Of a stretch of DNA of 64,000 bases, positions 11,397 to 24,018 are shown piece after piece. Under the pieces are notes generated by a model. The model had not been told where the DNA came from and did no database searches. It worked only from the letters and a program-made list of their open reading frames with translations. Made by a program: the position numbers and the translations under genes. Every line of letters starts with the position of its first letter. The first letter of the stretch is position 1. This DNA comes from Posidonia oceanica (lineage: Eukaryota > Streptophyta > Magnoliopsida > Alismatales > Posidoniaceae): contig JAZBRS010000050.1 of the NCBI GenBank assembly GCA_037176725.1, positions 10,000,001 through 10,064,000 of the forward strand. The letters are read 5' to 3'.

Positions 11397-12222
11397 TCTG
11401 CATTAAAGGCACATAAGTTGATATTAAAGGATTGTCAGGTTTATTTAGCAAGTGTAGTTAAGGTGAAATCTACTCTAGTAAAACTCATTAGAAGAAAATT
11501 AGACTTTAACCATCGATTTTAGTCACAGATGTCCGTAGTTAATTGACATGTTTAACCACGAGAATAGCCATAAATACATAAGTTTTACACAATAAAACAA
11601 AATATTATTTAACCACGGTCGTATACCGTGGTTAAAATTTTTATCTCAATGAAAACTTATTTTTACCGCAGATTGGCCACAAAATTAGACCATAGTTAAG
11701 ATTAAAATCTTAAAAATATAGCCACCACTTCATTTCCTCTTTTATTTCCTACCTCCCTCTACCTCAAAACTTTCCTAAAATCTTAGTCTCTCCGCCTCAA
11801 AACCTCTCTCCACTCCAAATCAAGGATCTAAGTATTTTTGTAATAAGTTATCTTTTTAATATTATTTTGAAAAATTGGCCTCATGTTACATGCCTCAAAC
11901 ATGATTGATTGAACTGAATAATTTGGTATTGAGGAAGGATTGGCAGACGTCTTTACTTCCGTGACGACAACGGGAGGAGAGGAGATAGCTCAAAAAAACC
12001 ATCCGGCTTCCAACGTTCTTTATTGGATGAAGTGTAGCGAGCATTGCCTACATCAAAGTGATTGGCGTAGAAAACTTTCCAGCGCACGAAGTCCAGCATC
12101 CATGATAACATGAGGAGATGAGATGGGGTTGAAAAAACTAACATTCTTAAGAGGATTTGTGTAATGGGCGTTTTCTGCATCAAAGTGGCAGGTGTAGAAA
12201 ACCGTCTAGCTTAGGAAGTCCA
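11397..12222. other. Repeat-rich spacer with a possible CACTA-like terminus
   Basis: Near 11484 the text ATTAGAAGAAAATTAGACTT followed by TAACCATCG resembles CACTA-transposon ends. A perfect 12-base inverted repeat (TTTAACCACGGT and ACCGTGGTTAAA) lies at 11608-11636. Two diverged copies of CATCAAAGTG-x-GGYGTAGAAAAC lie near 12050 and 12178. No second terminus was found, so the transposon assignment is tentative. Confidence 0.4.
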
Positions 12223-12225
12223 ACA

Positions 12226-12341
12226 CTAAAAACCGCTGTCCTACTGTAATTATAATGTGAAAACAGATGCACTCCATCCTCTCGCTAAAAACCGCTGTCC
12301 TACTGTAATTATAATGTGAAAACAGATGCACTACATCCTCT
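12226..12341. repeat. Two-copy 58-bp tandem repeat
   Basis: A unit starting CTAAAAACCGCTGTCCTACT occupies 12226-12283 and is repeated at 12284-12341 with only about two differences, so the duplication is recent. Confidence 0.9.
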
Positions 12342-12504
12342 TGTGAATTACCACAGAAAATACATATGACATCGATTCAGTTGGATTGCGATTAAGGGTG
12401 CAAACGAATATGGTATATCCATACAAAATCTGTATCCATATCCATTTATGAGTAGATAAGGATATCTGTCTTTTGAATTTTTAATGGATACGGATAATTT
12501 ATAG

Positions 12505-12537
<33 letters not shown>

Positions 12538-12550
12538 TATACATATATAC
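12505..12550. repeat. TA/CA microsatellite
   Basis: Alternating AT then AC dinucleotide runs inside the hAT-type element, followed by ATATACATATATAC. Confidence 0.95.
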
Positions 12551-12718
12551 AACTTTTTATATCTCAACATTTAACCATTAGATTAAAAATATAAACCGCT
12601 AAATAAGATCGAAACTATTTAAAATACTTGTATATAAAAAATCGAGTGAATTTGAAATTCCCAAGTACTAAATTTAACATGTACTTATTATTACTTATTA
12701 TAGCTCATAAAGAACCAT

Positions 12719-13001
12719 TGAATTTATATATGAATAAATCTATATGTTATGAATTTCTAAATGATATAGATTTTGGTGTGTACCTGATCTAGATGATGTA
12801 TATTAAGATCCATAGATTACATTTTGGTTTTGAAACTTATAACTTAGAAATCTAGTGATTCTTACTTTAAAACCGTTGTATTTGTATATAAATAAATATA
12901 TACATTAGGAGTTTCTAAATGATGTAGATTTTGACAAATATTTAATCCAGATTATGTAGATTAAGATCCATGAATTACATTTTTATTTCGAAACTTGTAA
13001 C
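12719..13001. repeat. Diverged direct repeat, period about 158 bp
   Basis: Two copies of an AT-rich block with TTTCTAAATGAT, TTAAGATCCAT and ATTACATTT in the same order, at about 12719-12845 and 12878-13001, inside the hAT-type element. Confidence 0.7.
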
Positions 13002-13791
13002 ACGTGATTTTGAAAATTGTCATTAAAATTCTCAAATGAGGACAGTCAATAATTGTTCCTCTCCTTATATATATATATAGATATATATTAAATATTTGAT
13101 GTTAAAAACTTAAAATCAAACCCTAGATCTATTTTCTCTCCCTTGGACTGCATGTTGAGTTTTTATGCTACAACACTCCATCATATGTCATGATGTCATC
13201 CAATAGGTATTTTGACTTTTGAGACAAACATCTTAATAGCTCTTTGCAAATTACGACTTTGTCATTTATAAGTTCTTTACTTCTTGATGTTTCTTTTCTC
13301 AAAAATTATTTATCTAGTTTACAAGGATTTTACTTTGTCATTTATAAGATTTTACTAACTTTAATTAACAAGATATGTTGCAAAATGTGATACATTTTTT
13401 ATTAATTATACATCCTTAAAGGTGGAATATCAATTTTTGGATTCATAACTTCATCTCTTTTTGGAAAAAGTAAGTCTAACCTATGATTGTCTAATTTATT
13501 TTTATTTTTGATATATTTTATTTTTATTTCATATATATTGAATAACTTAAAATATATAAATATATAAAAATCTTACCAATGGTTTAATTAATTATGCAAT
13601 GTGCATATCGTCATATCTATTTTTATATCCAACTTTATCCGTATCTGATTCCCTTTTATCCGTTCGTATCCGTTTTTTAAGAATATGGATATACAATTTT
13701 CCTATCTGTATCCGCATCTGTATTTCAAAAATCTATATGGTAACACCTATATTCGTATCGTATCCGATCCGTTTGCATTCCTAATTGTGAT

Positions 13792-14275
13792 GCTGTAATA
13801 TTTCGAGTAGTGGTATTGTTGTACAACACCAACTATCAAATGCTAGCTTCTAAAATGAACAGAAAGGGAAAGAACACCCATGGAATGACGCAGGAAAACA
13901 ACCACAGATAAGCTTTTGCTTTGGAGAGTGGCGACGAGGTTGGGGGAGAAGATGTTATAGTTGCAACATTGTTCACCATGTAATCCACATAGGCCTAGAG
14001 TATGTATGCTTATACAATGAAAACTTTGCTATCTTAGGCAACTATTGCTGTTGGATCTGCTGGTTTGAACAGCAACATTATTGATCCAGACGCTCCCGTC
14101 TGATCACTGCCTTTTGCAAGTTGGCTTGAATTCTAACGAGATAAAACATTGTTTGCCAGCAGTTTCTGCCCTTTTTTCCTCCTGTGTTGGTTGCACAAAC
14201 TTATTGTTGTTTCTGTTTGTTTTGGTTGCCTAAACATGAGGTCTGCTGCTTGTTGTGTTGGTTATGTTGGCACTT
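13792..14275. other. Spacer between hAT-type element and LINE
   Basis: No open frame or repeat of note. It is plausibly older unique sequence flanking both insertions. Confidence 0.4.
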
Positions 14276-14890
14276 TCTAGCAATGCTAGTTTTTTTTTGC
14301 AAACGGTAAGCAGTTATATTAATATTTTACTTGACTATGAGTACTACTGTCAAGCAACAAAAATAACAAGTTTCAATTACATGTTCAACAAAAAAAAGGA
14401 TATCCCGCAAAGAGAAGGGATCTAGCTAAGCAAGAATGTGACTCAAAAATCATAAAGTTCTACAGTCCAAATGCTTAACACAAGCCAAAAAATTATAACC
14501 AGTCTTAATTATAAGATAAAATAGAAATCAAATCCCAGCAATAAGTCAGTTGCCAGAACTAGTGGACGACGGAGCCATAGGGTCAAATGCGGCCTCAACA
14601 GTCTAGTGGGTGGCACTAGGCGCAGCATCAAGGATCCCAGCAATGCCAATGGAGGTAGCAATATCGTGGGCAGCTTGACTAACTTGAGCCTGGTCCTACT
14701 CCTGCTGCATATGCTGAATTGCATGGGAGAAAATCTCAGAATCATCCCCTGTCAAAAGGATATCTACCTAAGTAGTCAATATAGTGATAATCTGAAATAT
14801 CAAGGAACAAGAGTTTCTACATTGGTTTCTAAACATCATGGAATTTCTATTTAACCAAATGCACCAGATAACAGCTAGGACCAGCATGTT

Positions 14891-17800
14891 CTAGCAGTGC
14901 ACATTTAGATTGAATTTGGCCCAGGAAAACAAAGAGAAAATTCCTTCAATATATAGGTTATTGATACAAGCAGTATTATGTAGAAAAAAAGCCCACACTT
15001 CCTCAGCAACTCGACAATGCATAAAGATATGCGCAGAAGATTCCACCGCACATCCACAGAAAACACAGGCTGTTGATCCCATCCAGCCTTTCTTAACTAA
15101 ATTTTCTCTAGAGAGAATTTTATCATGAGTAACTAGCCAAGTGAAATCTTTAATCTTAAGGGGTGCACAACATTTCCAAATATTAATACAATACTGGGAT
15201 CGAAGTCCACCCTCATTTAATAATGCATAACATGTTTTAACCGAAAACAAGTTATCAGAAGAGGCAGGCCATATAATGACATCATCATCTGAATTTAATT
15301 CAAGAGACACCATGATGTTAGTGAATTCATGCAACTGTTGATATAGTTTGTTGGCTACAGGGGAAGTCAGGTCAATAGAGTTAAATAAACCCTAGATATT
15401 GCTCCTAAACTTTGAAAGGGTTCTAGCCACAGTGAGCTTTTTACTTACAGCTAACTGATAAAGTTCTGGTAGAGCATATTCCAAAGCTATTCCATCAACC
15501 CATCTATTTTCCCAGAAGATAGTTTGCTCTCCATTGCTTACCTTAAAGCTTGAAAAGGCACTTAAGACTGGAAAGCAATACCTAAGCTCCTGCCACAGGG
15601 GAGAGCAATTGCTAGAAGCCACATTTAACAGAGCACCAGCCTGATATCTAGTAAAGTATCTACTTCTAACTAACTTTGGCCATTTGAGATGTGGATTATT
15701 GGCGAATAGTTGCCAGAGCAATTTACATTTCAAGGCCAAGCTAAAATTTCTCAAGTTAATGATACCCAAATCATCCTGATCCTTACTTCTACAGATGGCT
15801 TTCCACTTAGCTAAGCAATATCCTCTCGAAGAGCATAAAGGGGATTTCCAAAGAAACGACACTGGATTTTATCCATCTCATGTTCCACTTTGATAGGTAA
15901 ATGTAGAACTGATAAATAATAGGTAGAAATGGCAGTCAGGACAGAGCTGACCAAAGTTAGCCTGCCACCCAAAGAGAGATAATTGGCCTTCCATGTATCC
16001 AATTTAGAGGTTAGTTTATCTATTACAGGTGCCCAATCATTAAAAGAAACCCACTTATAATGTAAAGGCCGTCCCAAATATTTGATAAGAAAAGGCAAGG
16101 TAGTACAACCCAAGATATCACACACTCGATTGAGCAAGTCATCAGGAACCCAATTCCAATAATGGATGACTTATTGAAATTAATTTTCAAACCCGAACAA
16201 GCCTGGAAACAACACAGTATCCTTTTAAGGTTGACTACACCATCTATAGAAGGAGCAAGGAAGATAAGAGTATCATCAGTATATTAAATGTTTGTGACAG
16301 AAGGTCCAGAATGTGGATATTGAATGCCATTGATAAGCTGATTATCTAAATCAAGTGCCAGCATCCTATTAAGTACATGAGTGGCTACGATAAATAGCAA
16401 TGGAGAAAGGAGATCACCCTGCCTAAGACCATTGGATGCTCTAAAATATCCCTTTGGGGACCCATTGACCAAAACTGAGAATTTTGCAGTTGTGATACAC
16501 ATCCTAATCTACTGAATCCATTTATCCCCACATCCAAGTCCCTTAAGTGTGCTAATAATAATTTCCCAATTTACATTGTCAAATGCCTTCTCAAAGTCAA
16601 GCTTCAGTAGAAGAACAGGAGTCTTAGAAGTATGCATAAGATTTAAAGTTTCTTGTGCAACCAACTAACACTCACTGATACTACGCCCCAGAAGGAAAGC
16701 ACACTGGGAAGCATCCAATAGTGAGTTAAGAATGGGACTAAATCTAGTTGCTAAACACTTAGAGATAATCTTATAACTGCTATTTAACAGACTAATAGGC
16801 CTGTAATCTTGGATCCTCTCCGTAGTCGTTTTTTTTTTTGAATCAAAGCAATAAAAGTTTGTTTGATTGATGCTCCTTAAAGTAGTAATGTCATTTGAGT
16901 TGAAAAAATGATCAAACATTCCAAAGATGTCAATTTTGATATCTTCCCAAAAGTACTGGTAAAAGCATAGGGGAAACCCATCAAGCCCAGAAGACTTTTC
17001 TCCTGGAAGAGCGAAAACACTCTTCTTAATTTCCTCTTCTGAAAAGAGGACTTCCAAGGTTGAGGGATCATAAATTTTCCTGGAAATAAGGTGATCCTAG
17101 TTAAAGTTCACCAAGGAATGTCGATGCTTGTTAAACAGAGAAAAGAAATATTGTTCAATGTTACTGCGGATAGTTGAAGGTGAATCAATATGGATATCAT
17201 TGATAAGGAGGGAGGAAATGGTATTGAACCTTCTCCTACCATTTGCTACTTTATGAAAAAAAGTGGTATTTAAGTCTCCCTCTTTGAGCCATTGTACTCT
17301 AGATCTCTATTTCCAATACACTTCTTGTTCTAGTAAAATTTTATGATGTTCCCTCCTAAGCTCTTGCTTTCTATGCCATAATTCTGTGGAGATAGGGCGA
17401 GATTCAGCTTGTATGTCTATGTCCTGTAAGGAGGACTCAATTGCCTATAATCTATAGCTCCAATTTTTAGTTCTATCTGGGAGCCAGGCCTTAATTGTTT
17501 TTTTAACCACTTTTAGCTCATAAGATAATCTATCAATGGGATTGGCTAAGGAAGAAAAAGCCGATAGACAATTTTTGACTAAGCTATCAAACCCATCTAA
17601 GAAAACCCAGGATTTGAAATTTTTAAAGGGGATAGGTCCCCACCCTAGCGGAACTGTATCCAGGCAAATTAGAATATGGTCCGAAATGGCTTTGAATTTG
17701 CCCAAGCAAATAGATCTGGGATATTGAGACTCCCAACTTGGGAAATCAAAAACCGATCAAGTTTAACCATAATAGCATGTTCCTAAAAGTTGGACCAAGT

Positions 17801-18349
17801 GTATAGACAATTATTTGGGGAAAATTTTATAAGACCAACAGTGGCTATAAAGTCATTGAAGTTTGCCATACTCGGCGTTATTTCAGATCTATTGGAGTGC
17901 TCATGGGAGAATCTGGTAATGTTGAAGTTCCCTCCAATCATCCAGTTACTGTCTACAGTACCAATAAGCTGTCAGAGCTCATCGAGGAATGCCGGCTTAA
18001 GATTTGAGGGGCAGGGCCCATAAACCCCCGTAAGCCACCACTCAAAGTTATCTAAATTATTTCTGAACTTTAGAGATAAAGTAAATTGTCCCACTTGAGT
18101 ATTCACATAATTTATAATCCTATCATCCCATCCGATTAATATACCATCTGAAGTCCCATGAGAAGGCAAAGACTCCCACTTAGTAAGTCTACCTCCCCCA
18201 ATATTACGAAGAAGAGAGTGAGAGAGGGATTCCACTTTGGTTTCACAAAGAATTAAAATGTCACATTTAAACCTCCTAACTATATTCCTGACTTCTCTAC
18301 GCTTGTCACTACTGCCAATGCTCCTAATGTTCCAAGATAAGATAATCAT
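14891..18349 (-). pseudogene. LINE ORF2 remnant: endonuclease, reverse transcriptase, zf-RVT
   Basis: The N-terminal block (17972-18349) has LSWNIRSIG and LILCETKVES, the start of an APE-type endonuclease. The RT block has YRPISLLNSSYKIISKCLATR-like residues at 16665-17057, LRQGDLLSPLLFI at 16284-16502 and the active-site YTDD (canonical YADD in most L1s) near 16275. A TAA stop sits immediately before YTDD. Downstream fingers/thumb-like parts lie at 15811-16137 and 15392-15862. The C-terminal zf-RVT motif C-V-F-C-G-C-x6-H-I-F-M-H-C lies at 14891-15334. It nicks target DNA and primes cDNA synthesis when intact; here it is broken many times. Confidence 0.9.
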
Positions 18350-18786
18350 TTAATTATTCGATGCAAAACTTAGAGCCCTGAAAAGCTCTAAACACTCAGC
18401 ATTATCATCCAAGTTCACTGGTGGTAATGACTACTGGGAGCAAACTAGGTTTAAAAAATTCCCAGCCTCCGCCCGAGAGTTAAAAGAAAGCCTAATTTTG
18501 TAACAAAATTTACAAAACTCCTCAGTAGAGTTCCACGTAAGAACAGAATTTGCTAAATCCATAACATCCGAAGAAATATTAGACCTAGATGAGGAGGGTT
18601 GCTGAGAGTCATAATTCAATGAATAGCTCGTAGGAGAATTAAGCAAAGGGCCAAAACATATTAACAAGCTAGAATCATTAGTACCTGAGTTTGTTTGTAG
18701 GGAAGGCAACTGAGAAGATCTGGGGACTGAGCCCACCTCACCCAACTCATCATCGTCCATACTGTCTATGATTGGCAGTACAGTCT

Positions 18787-20840
18787 TGTAATATCCTGAT
18801 TTTCCATAATATAATTTGAGTTAATTATTTTGAAAAATCATTCCCTATTGTTGTTGTGTGTTGGTGTTTGTGTCTATGGTGGTTTTGTTTCTGGCTCCTC
18901 GGTGTTGTTTGTTATGGTCGTGAGAAAGTAAGGACTTGGTTGAAGGAAGTTAGGGGCTTGTTTGTGGTTTGTGGAGAGAGAGGGAGGGAAATGTAATTTT
19001 TCCACCTTCTTTCCCCTCCCCCACTGCACGTGCCCTCTTCTTCTTCTTTCTTCCCTTCTTTCTTTTCCTCATTTTCTTCCACCACCACTGCCGACTGCTG
19101 CTGCCCTAGGGGATCGCCGATGGTCGGAGGAGGAAGAGGAGGAGCGGCCGGTGCTGGAGGAGTGCGGAGGCAAGCCAGTGTGAGGAGGGTGGTGCTCGTC
19201 GGCCGGCCAGTGTTGGGGCAGAGTTGGTTGCCGGAGTTGGTGCATGTTCTCCCCCTCGAATTCTTTTCAAAATTCTTGCCTAAATGCTTTGAATACATGT
19301 GATCTAGCTATGCCATGATAATTGTAGGATTTTATTTGATTTTGAATGGTTTTTGGATTAAATGTGGATTGAATGGAAATAGGTATTATTTGATGTATGA
19401 TGCATGAAATGGTTTGATTTTTGTGCCCAACTGTAGAGCACTCGTGATGCTTTGATTCTAGTATTTATTCGTGGTTTGTGGATTTTTGTGGTGGAACCGG
19501 TTTTGATTCCCAGTTCGGGCAATTTGGGTTAGAGCCCTATTTTTGTTTTCTGAAATCGCCCAGAACGGAGCACCGTTTTCTCCTAATCTGGGGCACCGTT
19601 TTTGGGCGGAGCGCCGTTTTCTGTAGCAGAACGGAGCACCAGTCCAAGAACGGAGTGCCGTTTTCTCCTGATCCGGAGCGCCATTTTTGGGCGGAGCGCC
19701 GTTTTCTATAGCAAAACGGAACGCCGGTCCCAAAATGGAGTGCCGTTTCAGTGCAGAATCGGGATCTTTTGCTCCTGATCCGGAACTCCGATGAATTTCG
19801 ACGTTCCGAATCAGAGGGTGAATGTTTTCTAAGGCAAATGTTTCGAGATTTGTTTTGCTATGAATTTTGGTGGTTTTTGGTGTTTTATCGATGTGTGAGA
19901 TTTGTGAATTTTGAGAAATGATTCTAAAAGGGTTTCCAAATGATTTTGGCAAAGAAATGCATGTTTGTGAAAAGAGCTTGGAAATGTTTTCTGTCATTTT
20001 GAAGGACCAAGAGACCGAAGCTTCTGACTGGTAACTAGGGGTGTTTGAATACACTCGATGGTTCGAGAGTCAGATAGCCTAGGGTGAGGTTAGCGGTACA
20101 GTAGGCCCCGTTGAAACAGACAGTCTACCCTCTATGCCGGTACTGGGGTTGGAATCCCCAGACGCTTGGGCACCAAATGAGCGTCAGAGTGTGTAACCCC
20201 GTGTTGATATGATGTTGATCATGAAAATGATCATGACATAAATTGAGGGCTGAGTTCCTAGGACGGATTGTTCTCCCACATGGGGTAGTCTTCCGCGGCA
20301 TTGCAGCCAAGAGATGTGTGTGTCATCTGCAACTGCTTGTGGCTGGTGTCGTTCACCTATGGCCAGGGTGTTCGATTTGATTTGGAATCGATGTGTGTGT
20401 GAGTGTGTGGATTTGAGATGGTTTGGTAATGTATTTGTGAATGCATATTTTGGTAGAAAATGTGGATAGCTTTATAAAAGCATGTGGTTTTCTTGAAATG
20501 AATGTTATGCTTTTAAATAGCATAGATTACTGTAATTTATGATGTTTATTGCTTTAGTAAATGTTTCTGCTGCCGTTTGCCGTGGTTTTGGGTGGCACGT
20601 ATTGGGTGACTTAGATGTCACTCACGCGTGTTTTGTGTTTTGTGTTTTCAGGTGCAGGGTCAAGATACAGTCCAGCCTGGTGCTTGTATAGGAGCCACGT
20701 AGCCGCAAACTAGGGATCTTAGGAGTATTTTAATAGTTTTGTAAAAGATTTAAATTTATTCTCAAATGTAATTAATTGTTTATCTCTTTTAAATATCATT
20801 TGGGTAGTTGATGCTATTTTGGTCGCGTCGGGGCGTGACA
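18787..20840 (+). mobile_element. 2054-bp solo LTR inside the LINE
   Basis: It begins TGTAATATCCTGATTTTCC and ends GTCGGGGCGTGACA, with flanks AGTCT (18782-18786) and AGCCT (20841-20845), a 4-of-5 match read as a 5-bp target duplication. The TGTAA...CGTGACA ends resemble chromovirus LTRs, but the family is not proven. No internal element sequence remains, so the internal part was lost by LTR-LTR recombination. Orientation is assigned from the end sequences only. Confidence 0.8.
19564..19745. repeat. 85-bp tandem repeat inside the solo LTR
   Basis: A unit beginning AACGGAGYRCCGTTTTCTCC and ending with a TRTAGCARAACGGARC-like stretch is repeated about 2.2 times (19564-19648, 19649-19732, then partial). 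Each unit itself holds several GGAGCRCCGTTTT sub-motifs. Confidence 0.8.
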
Positions 20841-23649
20841 AGCCTTCAACTTTCTTTATTTGATTTCCTGGCTTTTACCTCAAAGGCCACAAAATGGGTC
20901 ATAGCTGCAGTCAGAGAGTTGTCATCAGAAGTGGATTGATTAAGGTTTGAGAGAGGGGGAAAAGGTGGAACAGAAATGGGGTTGGCACTGGCTCTGGGCA
21001 CCACCACCGCAGTAGTACTCATAATAACCGTAGTTTCCCCAGAGGTAGTCAAACCCGAAGTACCAGAGATAGGTCCCAAGGGAGCAGACGAAGAATGGGT
21101 CTCGGAAGGTGGTTCAACAGTAGGGGTAACCGGTTTAGGTAGGAGCCCCCTAGAAGTCGACACCGAAGAAAACGAAGGGTTATATTGTTGTCCAGATTTG
21201 TTAAACGACCCACGGCCCAGACCAGAAGATCATGTCCAAACATTCTTTCCAGAGCTAGCAGTCTGATGAGCGCTACCTCTCTTCCAATTTTTTTGGGACT
21301 TGTAAGGCCTACCCAGAGGCTTACGGACTCCCTTGTGGGAAGAAGAACCCATCGAAAAGGGAAGGGTACCCCAAGCTGAAGAAGATGAGGGGCAGATATC
21401 CTAGTTCCTACGAAAGCAGATCAGGTAGACTTGTCTAGCAAAAGCAAAATACTTGACATCGGGGAGTTCCTTACCCATATTTAACCTAACTTTTAACCTT
21501 GCAAAACCTAAGAACTTAACATGTTCCAGGCTCATATCCACTTCAAGTAGTTCTGCAAAATCTCCTAACATTCTGTGAAAGGTGTCAACATTCCATAAAT
21601 GGTGAGGAACGTCCTCTAGACAAATCCAAAAGCCATCATCCTGGAGAGTGAAGATCGAACTGGAATGGGGCGACCACGGCATGAAAGACGCCGGGAGGGA
21701 TACCAAAGAAGACCCGAAAGATTTAAGGGCATCATCCCTAACATGTTGGGAGGGGAACTTAACTAAATATTTGCCTTTGACAAAGTCAAGGAGCTCCCAT
21801 TCAAGGGAGTTGGGCCAGGTGGTTGAAAGATGGGCCCCAAGATCATCCTTGGACACTTGTGTTGAAAGAGGAGTAACAATGGCACAGCAAGAGAAGAACA
21901 GAAGTTGATCACAAGATTCATTAGTAGAAGGGAGAATAAAGGGATAGTGAGGGGACTGGTGTGTCATAATTGTGGTGCGAGAAGATTACGAGAAAAATCT
22001 GCAAACCGCAACAGTATGGTTAGGGGATTTGCAATGAAAACAAACACCATTGAATTTACAACAAGATTTGAGATATTCCTGAAGACCGCACTTATAGCAC
22101 CTACCAGTTCTGGTGCAAAACCACAATAAAGGAGTCTGAGATTGCTTCCGTGAGACCACCTGCCACCCTTCCTCAAGAGGAGAAGGCACTCCTATGGAGA
22201 ATGTAGATTTAACTCTCTCAGAGTTCCCCGTAGGAGGAGGCAAAGAGTTGCTACACGGAGAGGCTAAGACAGAGAATCGAGAACCAAAATGCCAATGTTT
22301 TTCTTTCGGTTGAGAGGCATTTACGTATGAGGGAGGAGAATCAATTAGATCGGAGCAATGTTGGAAATCAGAAGAAAATCTATCCCGAATCACCGCATTA
22401 AATGTGCTACAGTACTTGGCTGACCTTTCGTGTCTCAGGCAGTAAAAATTTTCGACGGGAGAAGATAAAGTTGGGCCTACATTAAATGACTGAATCGTGG
22501 CCACACGATTTTCTATAGACACAAATTCGCCGAAACCAACGGAAGCAATAGGATTATGCCCCGATTTAGGTATAATCAGTGGATCAGAGTCAGAACCTGA
22601 GATATTTTCCACGAAATCACGATTTTTCTGCGATAAACAGATATTGAATTTCGAATAATGAAATGTGTTGAACGAGTGGGACGCAATGGAATTTGAAAAG
22701 ACAAAAGTAACGTTACAGTCGGCTTGACCAGGACTACCTCGAAAAGCATTCCCCAGCCTTGCCGGCGAAGCCACCTTTGCCGACCTAGCAATCGGCAATG
22801 GAACCGAAGGCTCAGAGGACCGTCAGCCAAATGGGAAAAAAACGCCTGGAGAAAAGCTAGTCTTCTGAGCTTGCAGATGTAGTAATTTCCTCAACCCATG
22901 CGGGATCACCCTTAGGTGAACCATCGTAGTTCAGAAGCACTGAAGTAGGATCCCTAGAACAACCAAGAATTGCAAGTAATATCGAAGGTAGAATCTCCCC
23001 AGAAGGTGATTCTAAAATACTAGACAAAGTATTTGATCCCCTAGTGGTAGCATCGGCTACTTCCCCAAAATCAAGGCTTAGATCACGACCTTCTCCAATG
23101 GAATTTTTATTTTTTTGTGAGAAATCCTTCGTTTTTTTCTCCAATGGTGTGTCCGGTGTTTCCGTATGGAATTTTTTTCCAGCAAAAAAGGAAGAAGGGT
23201 TAGAATACAAGATCTCTTCAAAATTTCCTCCACAATCACCCCCCAAATAACTATTTATCACACCACAAGAGCCAAGAGGACTAACCAAACAACCTTGACG
23301 GCAAAAACTATTTTTACTCCGTGAGGAGCAAGCTGAAGAGGACGAGGGGCTCCTCCGGCAAAAAGAGATGAGGACGAAAAAGAAAGTTAGGATTGATCTT
23401 CTCAAGGAGGAGTTGGACCATCCCCAACAGTCCACGACTCTTTTTTGTCCTAAGCCGATGAAGCCAAAAAGAAATCAATTTACCTCCCACAATCGAGATC
23501 AAGACAAAACGAACCTCACCGCAGATCGACAGGTAGCCAGTCCAAGTTCTCTAGGACAGAGAACAGGTGCACAACCTGACGACAGCGAGAAAGCTACAGC
23601 CGGCATAACGGGAGAAACAGGCAAGAGAGCCTCTCTAGCACTGCTAGTT

Positions 23650-24018
23650 GATCTCTGTATTGTTGGTTGTGTTTTTCACAATCCTCTAGTAATATTATTA
23701 TCACTAATCATAAAAAAAGAATATCAAAATGAAATTGGAATGAAGAATTTGCTTCACAAGTATGAAGATCCAAGAGGGCTACAAAACAAGAATCATTAAG
23801 TATTGACGATAAGACTAGCGGAATGAAGGTTTTTGCTTCAGAAGTATAAGACTAATAGGGCTAGGCAGCAAGACTCAATAAGTTTTGATGATAAAGATCA
23901 CTGACTTATATGGAGCATGAGACGCCACGAATCATAAACAGACTGGACATTTTGCTTCACTATATTCTATTAAAATAAAAATAAAAAATCAAGGCATCTA
24001 TACATAATACATATGTGA
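23650..24018. other. CRL 3' flank
   Basis: AT-rich sequence between the CRL stop codon and the LINE target duplication. It should hold the CRL 3' UTR and poly(A) signal. On the minus strand it has AATA-rich stretches near 23960-23990, but no single signal stands out. Confidence 0.5.

Larger units (their letters stand above)
12393..13783. mobile_element. Non-autonomous hAT-type element with 8-bp target duplication
   Basis: The left end starts TAAGGGTGCAAACG. The right end, read on the opposite strand, starts TAGGAATGCAAACG. Flanking 8-mers are ATTGCGAT (12385-12392) and ATTGTGAT (13784-13791), 7 of 8 identical, the duplication size expected for hAT. The subterminal regions are rich in GGATACGGATA-type words in inverted orientation. 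The 1391-bp interior is AT-rich with no transposase, so it must have moved in trans. Confidence 0.8.
18431..22798 (-). pseudogene. LINE ORF1 remnant with CCHC knuckle, split by a solo LTR
   Basis: The minus-strand frame at 21986-22798 ends with CYKCGLQEYLKSCC and the knuckle C-F-H-C-x4-H-x4-C, an RNA-binding motif of LINE ORF1. The next block, 21401-21967, looks like the DUF4283-type fold found in plant LINE ORF1 (KGKYLVKFPSQHVRDDALK, DGFWICLEDVPHHLW). Ser/Pro-rich tail blocks lie at 20846-21163 and 18431-18760, separated by the solo LTR at 18787-20840. A further open block upstream (22857-23435) may be 5' UTR or an earlier part of ORF1. Several stops separate the blocks, so no full protein is made. 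Confidence 0.75.
14292..23633 (-). mobile_element. Full-length, inactive L1-type LINE with target duplication
   Basis: A short poly(A) tail on the minus strand (the T run at 14291-14298) marks the 3' end. Flanking 16-mers TCTAGCAATGCTAGTT (14276-14291) and TCTAGCACTGCTAGTT (23634-23649) differ at one base and are read as the target duplication, so the copy is full length. Without the solo LTR at 18787-20840 it is 7288 bp. Order on the minus strand is 5' UTR, ORF1 with zinc knuckle, ORF2 with endonuclease, RT and C-terminal zinc finger, then 3' UTR. Many stops and frame changes make it dead. Confidence 0.9.

Noticed and set aside
21648..21908. Plus-strand frames over LINE ORF1 as genes
   Set aside because: They are shadows of the minus-strand LINE ORF1, which carries the recognisable knuckle and DUF4283-like words.
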